Below are positions 30,845 through 40,106 of a DNA stretch of 64,000 nucleotides, piece by piece. The stretch lies in NCBI GenBank assembly GCA_018304425.1, contig JAGVWE010000006.1, forward strand, positions 1-64,000. The letters are read 5' to 3'. Below the pieces are notes generated by a model, which worked only from the letters and a program-made list of their open reading frames with translations, ran no database searches and was not told the DNA's origin. The DNA is from Candidatus Iainarchaeum sp. GTDB lineage: Archaea; Iainarchaeota; Iainarchaeia; Iainarchaeales; UBA10219. The position numbers were made by a program, and so were the translations under genes. Numbering within the stretch: position 1 is the first letter of the stretch; each line of letters opens with the position of its first letter.

Positions 30845-32009
30845 GGTAAGCGGGGCCATACAGATAGTGCGGGCTCCGCTTGAATCGTTCAGCGAATTGT
30901 TTCAAGCCGAGCAGGAAGAAGGCGGGGGCGAAGGGAATGAAGTCCAGCCAGCGCCGACCGTATTGGGCGAAACCCACTGGCACTTCGTAGGTGAGTTGCC
31001 AGAACACCATGACGGCAAAGACCGTGAGGCCGCCCAGCAGGAACGCCCGCTGGATTTGGCTGTGCGCCCGGAAGCGTGCAAGGAACAACGCGAAGCCCAG
31101 CAGGGAAGCCAGGGCCAGCAGGAACAAGGCCGCATAGAGCGCCGGGGGCGCGCTGAGTTTGGGGTCGAATTGGTTGAAGAAGTAAACGAACAAGCTGCGC
31201 AAGTAAGCCCCAATAGCGGCAGGCGTTTTTGGCACGAGTTCCAGGAAAACCGCGGTGGGCAATAAGTTTCCCGTGGATTGCTTGAAAAAAAGCATTAAGG
31301 CAAGGCTGGGAACCGCCACCACGGAGAGAAACAGCAGTCCCTGCTTGATGCCGCGCCCCCAGGCATTGGATTGAACCTTGTTCTTGTACGCGAACAGGCT
31401 TACCGCCAGCGGAATGCTGGTAAGGGTAGTCAAATGCGTTAGGGCCAGGAGAATGGAGAGCACTGCAATGGCCATCACTTTAGCGGTGGTGAACGCTTTT
31501 TGCCAGTTCCTGAGAAGCAGGTAGACGAGGAGGGGGTAGAGGAAGTAGACCAGGGCATAGTTGTTGGCGGTCGTGGAAAAGTAGACGTGCGTGGGCCACA
31601 CGGCGAGAAACAACGCGGTTAAAATGGCAAAGGAGTGGCTGAACACTTGCTTGAGGGCATGGTAGCTGAAGGCGATTCCGGCCACGCCAAGCAAAATGGA
31701 GAATAGCTTGAGCACCAGGAGTTGCTGGGGAAGCGCCAACGCCGTGGTCCAGAGCAGCAGGCTGGCGCCGACAACGTAGTAGAGCGGGGGATGGAAGGCC
31801 ATGATGTAGTCGCCGCCCTTTGCATTGTCCAGCGTAAAGAGGGTTTTCTCCAGGGCCACGTGCGTCATGTACTGGAGGCTCGAACCCTCATCCTGGTTGC
31901 CCACCATTTGGCCGACCTGGCTGAAGGGAAAGGGCAAAAGCGCGACCCGTAAGAGAAAAGCGAAGAAGAGGACAAGTGCAAGGGTTTTTTGCTCCCGGGT
32001 CAAAGACAT
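30804..32009 (-). CDS. GT-C (GT39/PMT-like) membrane glycosyltransferase
   Basis: A 401-aa polytopic protein. The first loop reads VGNQDEGSSLQYMTHVALEK, aligning with RGFDETSVFEYIEHFVLEK in the protein at 21513, and FHPPLYYVVGASLL matches its GQPPLYFF segment, so the two form one subgroup distinct from 28044 and 46192. It lacks a large C-terminal outside domain and ends in a membrane helix (YLILLAFLAHYYFF). ATG 32009 with a box A 23 nt upstream gives a leaderless transcript. Confidence 0.82.
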   Translation of the reverse strand: MSLTREQKTLALVLFFAFLLRVALLPFPFSQVGQMVGNQDEGSSLQYMTHVALEKTLFTLDNAKGGDYIMAFHPPLYYVVGASLLLWTTALALPQQLLVLKLFSILLGVAGIAFSYHALKQVFSHSFAILTALFLAVWPTHVYFSTTANNYALVYFLYPLLVYLLLRNWQKAFTTAKVMAIAVLSILLALTHLTTLTSIPLAVSLFAYKNKVQSNAWGRGIKQGLLFLSVVAVPSLALMLFFKQSTGNLLPTAVFLELVPKTPAAIGAYLRSLFVYFFNQFDPKLSAPPALYAALFLLALASLLGFALFLARFRAHSQIQRAFLLGGLTVFAVMVFWQLTYEVPVGFAQYGRRWLDFIPFAPAFFLLGLKQFAERFKRSPHYLYGPAYLILLAFLAHYYFF

Positions 32010-32032
32010 GCTGCATTATTGGGAGGTTTTAC

Positions 32033-32040
32033 ATTTAAAA
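32033..32040 (-). promoter_or_regulatory. Box A of the GT-C gene at 30804
   Basis: Read on the minus strand the element is TTTTAAAT, 23 nt before ATG 32009. Confidence 0.45.
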
Positions 32041-32064
32041 AGCCAAGGGCACGAAAGCCACGCG

Positions 32065-33363
32065 TTATTTTTTGAGCAGGGAAACGATTTGCAATACCAC
32101 GATGACTGCTCCTATCACTACTAGGACGAGGACTAATGGAGAGGACCAGAGGTCTTGGGTGGGGGGAGGGGTTGCTTGGCCGCCGACGACTTTGAGGCAG
32201 ATGCCGCCCTGGCAGCTGGCGCCTTCCGCGCACTTGGTGCCGTCGATGGCGGCCGCGTACGCGCAGGCATTGTCTTTACAGAGGTCAATGGTGCAGGGGT
32301 TGTTGTCGTTGCAGGAAAGGCCGCCGCAGAGTGCTTGGCTGACGACTAGTTGCTTGCCAGGGAGCTCCGCGGTTTCCTTTTCCTCAACCGGGACGGTTTC
32401 CTTGGTCTCGGCAGGCTCCGGGGAAGCAGGTTCGCTTGCCGCTGCGCCTTCGCACGCGCCTTCCCTACATACACCCACGCTGCAGGCGATGCCGTTCGGC
32501 AGGGGCCCAGTCACGCATTGGCCTTCAAAGCAGCCGTCGGCCGTGCACTCGTTGCCGTCGTCGCAAACGATGTTCTCACAGGAGGGCTTTGCGCCTGAGT
32601 CGTCGAACAAGGCGTAGGGGGTTTCGGCTGCGTTCACCGTGAAGGTCACCGAATTGGTTATATGGTTTAGAACGAAACCGCTGATTTCCTGCCAGGAATC
32701 GTTCTTGAATTTGAATGGCTTGATGGTTTTTTCGCTGACCTTGACCTGGCTCTCATCATAATTGAGTGTGATGGTGGGCTGCACGCTGCCTTGAATGGAA
32801 ATTTCGTAGCCAGTCAGGAAATGCCACTCCGGGGCCATAGAATCCAGTTCCGGCAGGGCCGTGGTTATTTTTTCTATTTTTCCCAATTGTGCCTTGGTTT
32901 CCTTTTCGCTGGAAAGCGCAATCTGCAAATCCGAGCCGAAAATCAGGATTTGCGGCTTGGTGGGGCTCACCGAAACTTCTTTTATGCCGGCTTCGATAGC
33001 CTGCTGGGCGGATATTTCCACAGGCACCGACAAATCAAGTTTCAGGCTGGCTCCATTGTCGAACTTGATGGTTTCATTCGCTTTAATGCCGTTTACAAAA
33101 AACTCTACCGTCGTATTCCGTCGCACACCATCTGGGTCACGGATGAAAAACAAGGCCGGGCTATAGCCATATTTGCTTTGGTACACGCCGCCATTGGCGA
33201 CTTCCTGTCCATCGATGCGCGCCGAGACCAGCATACCGTCCAGGGCAGGGCCGTTCAAGAATTTGACTTCCCCGAAGTATTGGGCCGGCACGCCCGGAAT
33301 GGCGTATGCGAGGCCAAAAAAGAATAATACCAACGCCAAGGGCAGGAGGTGCTTGATATTCAT
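32065..33363 (-). CDS. Secreted, C-terminally anchored Cys-rich surface protein
   Basis: A 432-aa protein with a signal peptide (LLPLALVLFFFGLAYA), a beta-rich region, and two Cys-rich modules at about residues 260-310 and 344-395. Each is built on CxxxxCDDxNxCTxDxC (CENIVCDDGNECTADGC and CGGLSCNDNNPCTIDLC). A Glu/Pro/Thr-rich linker separates them. A membrane helix (PLVLVLVVIGAVIVVLQIV) and a KK tail anchor it. Three N-glycosylation sequons (NTT, NET, NDS) are present. It follows the 790-aa surface protein by 9 nt and is probably co-transcribed. A cell-surface role is likely; ligand unknown. Confidence 0.82.
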   Translation of the reverse strand: MNIKHLLPLALVLFFFGLAYAIPGVPAQYFGEVKFLNGPALDGMLVSARIDGQEVANGGVYQSKYGYSPALFFIRDPDGVRRNTTVEFFVNGIKANETIKFDNGASLKLDLSVPVEISAQQAIEAGIKEVSVSPTKPQILIFGSDLQIALSSEKETKAQLGKIEKITTALPELDSMAPEWHFLTGYEISIQGSVQPTITLNYDESQVKVSEKTIKPFKFKNDSWQEISGFVLNHITNSVTFTVNAAETPYALFDDSGAKPSCENIVCDDGNECTADGCFEGQCVTGPLPNGIACSVGVCREGACEGAAASEPASPEPAETKETVPVEEKETAELPGKQLVVSQALCGGLSCNDNNPCTIDLCKDNACAYAAAIDGTKCAEGASCQGGICLKVVGGQATPPPTQDLWSSPLVLVLVVIGAVIVVLQIVSLLKK

Positions 33364-33372
33364 ATGCGCACC

Positions 33373-35745
33373 TTAGACGGCAGGGCAGACCGAGGTTGGC
33401 ACGGGTGCATAGATGTAGGCGTTGGCGACCAGTCCTGAAGTAAGTCCTGGGATGAGGAACCAGTAGCCCTTTCCGTCCTGTAGTTTGCTGCTGACTAAGT
33501 CGCCTACCGAGGTGAGAGTTGAACCAGTATAGGTCAGCAACTGCGTCCACGGGATGCGGAGGATGCCATCGCTGCCGTTGTTTACGATTCTGCCCAAAAC
33601 GCATCTTACGGTCTGGTCAACTGAATTGTAGTGGCCGATGAGGTTCCACCCGAAGTTCAAGCGCCTGCTGGGGAACGTGTTGGGGCCCTGCAGGAACAAG
33701 CTACCTGAACCGCTTAACGTGTTAGCGTCAGCCATGTTCACCCAGTAGCCGTAACCGGCCGTCATGGAACTGAGGCAACCGGCAGAAGCGGCACTGCACG
33801 GATTGGCTGGGTTGAAGGAACGCCAGCCGTCCACGGCATTGGAGTCAAAGGAGTCATAACTCCAAACCGATGTGACGTCGCTTAAAATCGAGGCCAAGAC
33901 CTTGGAGATGTTGGTGTCGGCTGGCACTTCAGGCAACGAGGCCAGGTTCCACCCAGCAGACAAACTGAGACTATAGGCGTTTGCAGTCGTGAAATTCCAT
34001 TCTTTTTGTTCCGCCAAAGCATTGCTGGCCGAATCCGTTACCGTGGTCTTCACTCGCACGGTGTAGGTGGTGCCAGTATTCAAATCGGGGCTTGGGTCAA
34101 AGGTGGCCACATTGTTGTTCGCGTTGAGCGTAATCGTGCCAGCTATGAGGCTCACGCCATTGTTCACGTCGATGCCGTTTTGGACGCTGCTCGCGTTCAT
34201 GGCCTCGCTGAACGTAACCACGATGTTGGCCGTGGAAGCCACGCCCTGCTGACCTTCAAATGGGCTGACGGAGGTAATCGTTGGAGGCGTGGTGTCGCTC
34301 ACGGTTTCAATCCATAGCTTTCCAATGGCGCTACCGTTTCCAGCCAGGTCAGAGGCATTGAAGTCATATTGGATGTTTCCGTCAACCGTCTGGAAGATGT
34401 AATGTGTTCCGCCAGAAACCGTGTTGAAATCGCTTGTCGAATACCTATAATAGCTCGTCATGTTGACGCCGGAAGTGGCATCGGTGCACGTCAGCGTGAC
34501 TTTCTGTGGCGGGGCCGCCCAAGAATAATCGCTACTGTCCTGCGCCGTACTGGAGCCATCGTTGACGTTTACGTCAATGAAATAATTGCCGTCAGTTACG
34601 TTTGGACTTACCGTATTCCACGCATAGTTCACGTCATATTGTCTAGACGTGTTGCCGTCAAAGTTAAATATAGTCACATTGTTTTTGTCTAGATTCGTGA
34701 CCTGGAATGAATTCACGTAAGTGTCATAGCCTCCACCTTGCCTTGCAGTCGCTCCGAAAAATCCACGTGTGCCCCACTTAAGCGCAACATTCAAACTCCC
34801 CAAATAGTTCCAGTCCGTTCCTGTGTCCCCCCAGTAAAACTCAAGGTTGTTACCGTCATGGTAAGTCGACGAATTATGCTCGTTCACGATTAGCTTCAAG
34901 TACACCGCTTTGTTGTAATCCCATCCACCGCCATTTGCAATAAAACCACCCGTGACCGATTTAATCACCGTATAAGTACTTTGGTTTCCACCGGACGCAG
35001 TCCAATCGAGTTTACGCAAAGCAAATTCAAGGGAGCCATACCCATTATAGGTGGTAGCTTGGAAGGCATATCCGTTTTTCTTGGCATCATCCTTTCCCCC
35101 AGCAAAGAAAATACCAGCACTATTGAGGGCGTGGTTTGAAAGCGAGGAACTGTCAGGCCTAACCTTCATCACATATTCTGCGCTGGCTATGTTGAAATCC
35201 TCTGTGAAGGGCGTGAAAACCACGATGGCGTGCCCACCATGCCCGGTGTTATTGCACGGTCCTGCGCTCACATTACCATCATCACCACCGAGATAAAGCG
35301 CATTTCCCGAACCAGGCATTGAAACCCGGCGCGCATTTCCACAATCATATTGGTATGTTTTGTCAGAAAAGTTTGAGTTGGAGTCAACAGCATTAAAGTC
35401 TTGGAACCAAGTCTTGTTCAAGCCCACATTGAAGTCTTGTGAGATTAGGTTTTGCCGCGTGCCAGCAGTTGACGAATAATAGAGGCTTGCGCTTAACTCA
35501 GCACTTGGATTGCTACCTGCATCGAGCTTAAAATTGACTGGGTGCGTAGGATTTCTAGAAGCGATGTAAATGCCGGGTGTGTTGGGGGAACTGACGGTAA
35601 CCGCTGCATAAACAAATCCGATGAATAAAATTGTGAATAGCGCAACCCCTAGGTCCCTTGAGACTTTGATTTTCCCCCACCTTAGTGCCAATGTGAACAG
35701 CAAAGCGAATAAAAGGGGATTGGTTGGTGCTGGAATATAAGACAT
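33373..35745 (-). CDS. Large glycosylated surface protein with Big_5-like domain
   Basis: A 790-aa secreted protein. Two hydrophobic stretches at the N terminus (about residues 11-20 and 32-46) export or anchor it. A beta-rich region with many aromatic residues follows, then at about residues 480-587 a Big_5/SbsA-like Ig domain (DTTPPTITSVSPFEGQQGV to EWNFTTANAY). The C-terminal region repeats GWNLASLPEVPA and GWNLIGHYNSVD blocks with GYWVNM and GYWFLIPG, a common surface-protein module. About fifteen N-x-S/T sequons make it a strong candidate acceptor. ATG 35745 is preferred; the frame extends to 35808. Confidence 0.75.
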   Translation of the reverse strand: MSYIPAPTNPLLFALLFTLALRWGKIKVSRDLGVALFTILFIGFVYAAVTVSSPNTPGIYIASRNPTHPVNFKLDAGSNPSAELSASLYYSSTAGTRQNLISQDFNVGLNKTWFQDFNAVDSNSNFSDKTYQYDCGNARRVSMPGSGNALYLGGDDGNVSAGPCNNTGHGGHAIVVFTPFTEDFNIASAEYVMKVRPDSSSLSNHALNSAGIFFAGGKDDAKKNGYAFQATTYNGYGSLEFALRKLDWTASGGNQSTYTVIKSVTGGFIANGGGWDYNKAVYLKLIVNEHNSSTYHDGNNLEFYWGDTGTDWNYLGSLNVALKWGTRGFFGATARQGGGYDTYVNSFQVTNLDKNNVTIFNFDGNTSRQYDVNYAWNTVSPNVTDGNYFIDVNVNDGSSTAQDSSDYSWAAPPQKVTLTCTDATSGVNMTSYYRYSTSDFNTVSGGTHYIFQTVDGNIQYDFNASDLAGNGSAIGKLWIETVSDTTPPTITSVSPFEGQQGVASTANIVVTFSEAMNASSVQNGIDVNNGVSLIAGTITLNANNNVATFDPSPDLNTGTTYTVRVKTTVTDSASNALAEQKEWNFTTANAYSLSLSAGWNLASLPEVPADTNISKVLASILSDVTSVWSYDSFDSNAVDGWRSFNPANPCSAASAGCLSSMTAGYGYWVNMADANTLSGSGSLFLQGPNTFPSRRLNFGWNLIGHYNSVDQTVRCVLGRIVNNGSDGILRIPWTQLLTYTGSTLTSVGDLVSSKLQDGKGYWFLIPGLTSGLVANAYIYAPVPTSVCPAV

Positions 35746-35812
35746 GTGAAAGGCATAAGCAACTTGGGGCAAAGGCAGAATAGTCGATGGAAAGATAAGT
35801 GCGAGCAAGTGG

Positions 35813-36559
35813 TTGCCGGCGTATTTTGACGTGCCAAATGACGACGCCTTGCTGAACCTGGGTTCGGGTTATGGTGCACAGAACGTGGTGTTCGGCCCGC
35901 TGGTCAAGCACATTGTGTGCGTGGACATCGCCAAGCACCGGCATCTGGAAGCGCGCACGAACGAGGCGCGGTTTGGGGTCAGGCACTGCGCGTACGTGGT
36001 GGCGGACGCCTGCCGTCTGCCATTGAAGAAAAATGCGTGCGCGAAAGCCATTGCCTGCGACGTTATCGAGCATGTGGATAACGTGCCGGCATTCTTGGCC
36101 GAAGCCCAGCGGGCGATGAAGCCGGGCGGCAAGCTGTTGTTGACGGTGCCAGCCTTGCACGAGTTCTATAAGGACGTGTCCGGCTTCTTCGGCGACATCC
36201 TGCGTGCATTGAAGATTTTGAAACCAACTGAGACCACCCATGCAGACCTTCACAACCAGGTCCATTCGATGCAGGAATGGCTGCGGCTCGTTCGCGAAGC
36301 CGGATTCGAAGTCGAGGACGCACGAGCTTCCACGATGTTCCCGCCCCTTCACTGGTTTGGGGTGCCAAGGTTCTGGTCCTCGAACAAATGGGTGCGTGCA
36401 GTCGACGACTTCTTCTGCCGTCTGCCGGGGTTCAAATGGCTGGGCCAGGCGGCCGTGTTCGAGTTGAAAGCTGCTCAATCACAAGTGGGCAAGTTGGCTG
36501 GCGTTGTCGTGAACGCCAAGCCACAGAAGCCAAACGAATTTAAGGCGAACGCCCAATAA
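35813..36559 (+). CDS. Class I SAM methyltransferase, start unclear
   Basis: A 248-aa methyltransferase: ALLNLGSGYGAQN (motif I), VCVDIAKHRHLEARTN (motif II), CDVIEHVDNVPAFL (motif IV) and GGKLLLTVPA. Only a TTG at 35813 is available; the frame is open further up to 35759 and still looks coding (GRIVDGKISASKWLPAYFD) but has no ATG, GTG or TTG there. Either a rare start is used or the 5' end was lost when the surface-protein gene came to lie next to it. Its product may methylate a sugar or lipid intermediate of the glycan island. Confidence 0.78.
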   Translation: MPAYFDVPNDDALLNLGSGYGAQNVVFGPLVKHIVCVDIAKHRHLEARTNEARFGVRHCAYVVADACRLPLKKNACAKAIACDVIEHVDNVPAFLAEAQRAMKPGGKLLLTVPALHEFYKDVSGFFGDILRALKILKPTETTHADLHNQVHSMQEWLRLVREAGFEVEDARASTMFPPLHWFGVPRFWSSNKWVRAVDDFFCRLPGFKWLGQAAVFELKAAQSQVGKLAGVVVNAKPQKPNEFKANAQ

Positions 36560-36569
36560 ATCCAGCAGT

Positions 36570-38033
36570 ATGCCCTATGAAAAAGTCTTGAAGGGGGCGT
36601 CACTGCTGACGCTCTCCAATTTTGTTGGCGGGATCCTGTCATTGGCTCAATTGATACTGGTTGCGAGGGTGCTTACAATCACAGCGTTTGGAATATTTTC
36701 CCTTGTTACCGCCATTGCCCAGCTCGCTTCCGAACTTGTCCTTCCCGCCTTTTCACAGGCTGTCCTCACCCACTATTCCAAATTCGCTTTACGGGGAAGG
36801 GGCGAGGTAAGCAAATTCATGGCCTCAACCATGCTTCTGACTATTGCCTGTTCCATAGTCGTAATGGGAACTCTTCTGCTTTTGTCTGGCTTTGTTGCGA
36901 ACAATCTCTACAATGAACCGGCTATCTTGCCTTATCTGACTTTGGCGGCTTTCCTTGTTGTCCTTGTTCCTGCCAGCAACAATCTTGAAGCGTTTCTTCT
37001 GGCTATGGAACGCTTCAAAGCGTACTCCGCGCTCACGATTCTCCTGCCTCTAATGTCTCTTGTCCTGTCGGCTGCTGCCGCCATTGGAGGGCTTGGAATT
37101 ACAGGGTTTGTTTTGGCCTTGGTAGTGTCCCAAGCAATCAACCTCGGCACCATCCTGCTGCTATTAAGGAACCATTTCACGTTAAGGGGCCTTGAAATAC
37201 CCCGGCAGACCATCAAGTTTTGGCTGCCCATTGGCGCCGGCGCCGTCGTTAAATCGGTGCAGGGAAGCCTGCCGGCGCTTATTATCGGAAAAATACTGGG
37301 CTTGGAGGCAGTGGCCTTCTATGGACTTGCCCGGAAGACGGCACAAATCGTCCCCTCCATTACAGACCCCTACATTACCAGCATAACCGTTGTCTGCCTC
37401 AACGTTTACACCAGGGCGAGGAACAAATTTGATGACCTCCTTAACCTTGGAATAAAGCATTTGGCTGTTTTGGTTTTTTATTTGGCTGGCGCGTTTATTT
37501 TGTTGGCCGACAAAATCATTCTCCTCTTTTACGGCCAAAAATATGCTCCCATCATTTACGTGGCGATCTTCATTGCATTCGCTCTTGCGGTCATCCAGTC
37601 CGGCTTCTTTCTTAGAATCGTCTTGTTCCCAAGAAATGCATCAAAAGATTATCTAATGGCATCCATCCTCAGCCTCGTGGCCCAAGTTGCATTATTGTCA
37701 ACCATGCCGCTTTACTTTGGTTTAAACGGTATAGGCTACAGCGAGCTGCTGCGTGGTGTAACCCTGTTCATGATTGCCATGGCATTCGCGAAAAAACACG
37801 GCCAGCAGATTAAGGTCAGCAATATCTTAATTCCAATGGGGTTGTGCCTGGCATTGCTCGGACTGGTGGGTCTGCTGCCAGTCAACGAAATATTGGCAGC
37901 CGCCTCCTTTACCGCCCTATATTCGCTGTTCCTCATTGGCACGGGCTTCATCAGCTATGCGGAGTTGAAGAAAACCCTCGCAACGGCCTTCCGGAAACTT
38001 ACAGGGAATGGTTTCCCTCCCACACCCTATTAA
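36570..38033 (+). CDS. Polysaccharide flippase (Wzx/MOP superfamily)
   Basis: A 487-aa protein with about twelve to fourteen membrane helices and the MOP-type start GASLLTLSNFVGGILSLAQLILVARVL, then TAFGIFSLVTAIAQLAS. The family flips lipid-linked oligosaccharides from the cytoplasmic to the outer face. It follows the methyltransferase gene by 10 nt and sits at the head of the AT-richer island with many glycosyltransferases, the natural place for the exporter of their product. Confidence 0.9.
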   Translation: MPYEKVLKGASLLTLSNFVGGILSLAQLILVARVLTITAFGIFSLVTAIAQLASELVLPAFSQAVLTHYSKFALRGRGEVSKFMASTMLLTIACSIVVMGTLLLLSGFVANNLYNEPAILPYLTLAAFLVVLVPASNNLEAFLLAMERFKAYSALTILLPLMSLVLSAAAAIGGLGITGFVLALVVSQAINLGTILLLLRNHFTLRGLEIPRQTIKFWLPIGAGAVVKSVQGSLPALIIGKILGLEAVAFYGLARKTAQIVPSITDPYITSITVVCLNVYTRARNKFDDLLNLGIKHLAVLVFYLAGAFILLADKIILLFYGQKYAPIIYVAIFIAFALAVIQSGFFLRIVLFPRNASKDYLMASILSLVAQVALLSTMPLYFGLNGIGYSELLRGVTLFMIAMAFAKKHGQQIKVSNILIPMGLCLALLGLVGLLPVNEILAAASFTALYSLFLIGTGFISYAELKKTLATAFRKLTGNGFPPTPY

Positions 38034-38036
38034 GCC

Positions 38037-39176
38037 TCACATCACGGATTCGTATACTTCCAGCGTCTTCTTGGCAATGACCCCCCAATCATGGTTTTTG
38101 ACCACGTATTCCCTTGCCGCCCTTCCCAGCCTCGATTTCCTGGCATCATCGCCCAGCAGGCCAGCAATGGCCTCGGAAAGGGCATTAATTTTTTCAACCG
38201 GCAAAGAAGCCGGCGGCAGATAATTGGATGCATGGGAGTCAAACAAATCCACCAGCATGCCACGCTCGTCGTCGCCCAGCAAGCCAGGGAAAGCACCCAC
38301 CGCACTTGCAACCACTGCCTTCTGCATGGACATGGCCTCCAAACAACTTAGGCTCGTGGACTCCGCGCTTGAAGGAAACACCACGACATCGGCTTGAGCA
38401 AAAAACGGGGTCAGGTCTTCGTTTTGGATTGCGCCCCTGAAAGAAACATGCTCGTTCACACCCAACTCAAGGACTCTTTGCTTGAGGCTTGCCGCAAGCG
38501 GGCCATCCCCGATAATCACGAAACGGGTTTCCGGGGCTTCCCGCAAAATCCCGGGAATAGCTTCCACGAGGAACTGGATACCCGTTTTCGGCACCAGCCT
38601 CCGCACAGCCAAAACAATTCTTTCAGAAGAAGCCTTCCGAGCCTGGTTCCGTGGAGGGGCAAAGAGGGCAGTGTCCACTCCATTGGGGATGTCGAACACC
38701 TTTTCCTTTGGTGCGAACCTTTGAGCCACCCCGGTTAATTCCGGGCTGGTGGAGATAATGGCGTCAGCGGCTTCCAATGAATAACGCCGGAAAAATTTGT
38801 ACGTCAGGCGATTGAAGAATGGATAATACTCACGGTCAAGGGTTCCCAAGCCATGAAGCGTCAGGACCAGGGGCAGGCGAAGTTTTTTGCACACGGGCAC
38901 GGCCATTGCGCTGAGCCGATGCGAGTAATGGGAGTGGACGAGGTTGGCTTCCGAGCAGAAACCTGTGAGTTTTTGGTGGTGGTTGAGCAGGCCCTGTAGG
39001 CTTGGCTTCCACGGCACTCGAGTAACCGGAAAATCGGAGGGACAGTCTTCGATGGTGTTGGTGAAAAGTCGAATGTCATGGTTGAGCTTCAATAACTCGC
39101 GGGTGAGATAGTAAATGTGCAGCTCTGCTCCGCCAATGAGGGGCAAATAGCTTTCCGCCAGCATGGAAACCTTCAT
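38037..39176 (-). CDS. GT4 glycosyltransferase
   Basis: A 379-aa GT-B enzyme: ESYLPLIGGAELHIYYL at the N terminus, VHSHYSHRLSAM, IPNGVDTALF, then VRRLVPKTGIQFLVEAI and SAESTSLSCLEAMSMQ with the E-x7-E pair. It is the last gene of a long minus-strand run and ends 3 nt from the flippase stop. Its ATG overlaps the methyltransferase stop (ATGA). Confidence 0.9.
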   Translation of the reverse strand: MKVSMLAESYLPLIGGAELHIYYLTRELLKLNHDIRLFTNTIEDCPSDFPVTRVPWKPSLQGLLNHHQKLTGFCSEANLVHSHYSHRLSAMAVPVCKKLRLPLVLTLHGLGTLDREYYPFFNRLTYKFFRRYSLEAADAIISTSPELTGVAQRFAPKEKVFDIPNGVDTALFAPPRNQARKASSERIVLAVRRLVPKTGIQFLVEAIPGILREAPETRFVIIGDGPLAASLKQRVLELGVNEHVSFRGAIQNEDLTPFFAQADVVVFPSSAESTSLSCLEAMSMQKAVVASAVGAFPGLLGDDERGMLVDLFDSHASNYLPPASLPVEKINALSEAIAGLLGDDARKSRLGRAAREYVVKNHDWGVIAKKTLEVYESVM

Positions 39177-40102
39177 TTTCCCACTCCTGCCACGCGATTC
39201 TGTTTTTTCAGGACGAGGTGCATGATATACCCGTCAGCTGGAAACAACAAGGAAAATAGGGAAGCAAAAAGCCTAAGCAGGCCCTGGCTGTCGTCCGCCT
39301 TGCAAAAAAAATTCTTGGTCAACTGATACTCCACAATGCATTCATTATTCAAGCCAGACACAAGGTTTTCGACCAAGAATCCTCTGCCCTTGTCCAGCTT
39401 TCCAGCGGCTGTGGGGGAATGAATATCCACCAATGCTTGAATTTCGGCATCGGTAAGCGTTTTTGGCAGGGAAAGCCTGGTTTGAATCGCGGCACGAAAC
39501 CTATCGTAAATGCTGCGACCCTTTTTCCCCTGCCTGGGCCTAACCTCGGCTGCCAGCCCCCGGGCATAGCCTACAAGCCTTGAAAAGGCCACCAGCAACC
39601 CATTTTGGGAAAAGCGCTTGTTGGGCTCATGTAGGATAAACAGTCTGCCTCCCTCTTTTAAGACCCGGCTGGCTTCTTGCAGAGACCGCCCATAGTCAGG
39701 CAAATGATGCAACACCGAAAATAAAATGATGGCATCAAAAGACCGGGAGGCAAAAGGCAAATAATCCGCGTCCAGTTTTACGAACGAAATACCTGTGGAA
39801 AAACCTTTGACCTGTTTTTCCCTGCTTTTTTTCAGCATTTGCAGGGAAATATCCCCGCAGATTAAGGCAGACCCCGTCGGGCGGCAGGCGTTGAGGGTGC
39901 TTGGCACAAAACCAGTGCCACTGCCAATGTCGAGTATAACCTGCTTGGCGGCGCCGGCAAAGAACCTCGAAAAAATGTCTTGTGCGGTTTTCTTTTCCCC
40001 GACAAAAATCTCGTCATGGCTGCAATCATACGCATCTGCTTCGATGTCGTGAAACACCTCGTTAATCACCTTTATTTCCGCGTCACTAAAATCCAAAACC
40101 AT
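39173..40102 (-). CDS. SAM-dependent methyltransferase
   Basis: A 309-aa class I methyltransferase with VILDIGSGTGFVPSTL (motif I), ICGDISLQML (motif II), DADYLPFASRSFDAIILFSVLHHLPD (motifs III-IV) and GGRLFILHEPN. ATG 40102 lies 4 nt after the wecB stop and is preceded by TGAGGGG. The C-terminal 140 residues (RPRQGKKGRSIYDRFRAAI) are of unknown function. The ATGA overlap with the GT4 downstream suggests a modified sugar is made and used together. Confidence 0.83.
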   Translation of the reverse strand: MVLDFSDAEIKVINEVFHDIEADAYDCSHDEIFVGEKKTAQDIFSRFFAGAAKQVILDIGSGTGFVPSTLNACRPTGSALICGDISLQMLKKSREKQVKGFSTGISFVKLDADYLPFASRSFDAIILFSVLHHLPDYGRSLQEASRVLKEGGRLFILHEPNKRFSQNGLLVAFSRLVGYARGLAAEVRPRQGKKGRSIYDRFRAAIQTRLSLPKTLTDAEIQALVDIHSPTAAGKLDKGRGFLVENLVSGLNNECIVEYQLTKNFFCKADDSQGLLRLFASLFSLLFPADGYIMHLVLKKQNRVAGVGK

Positions 40103-40106
40103 CCCC

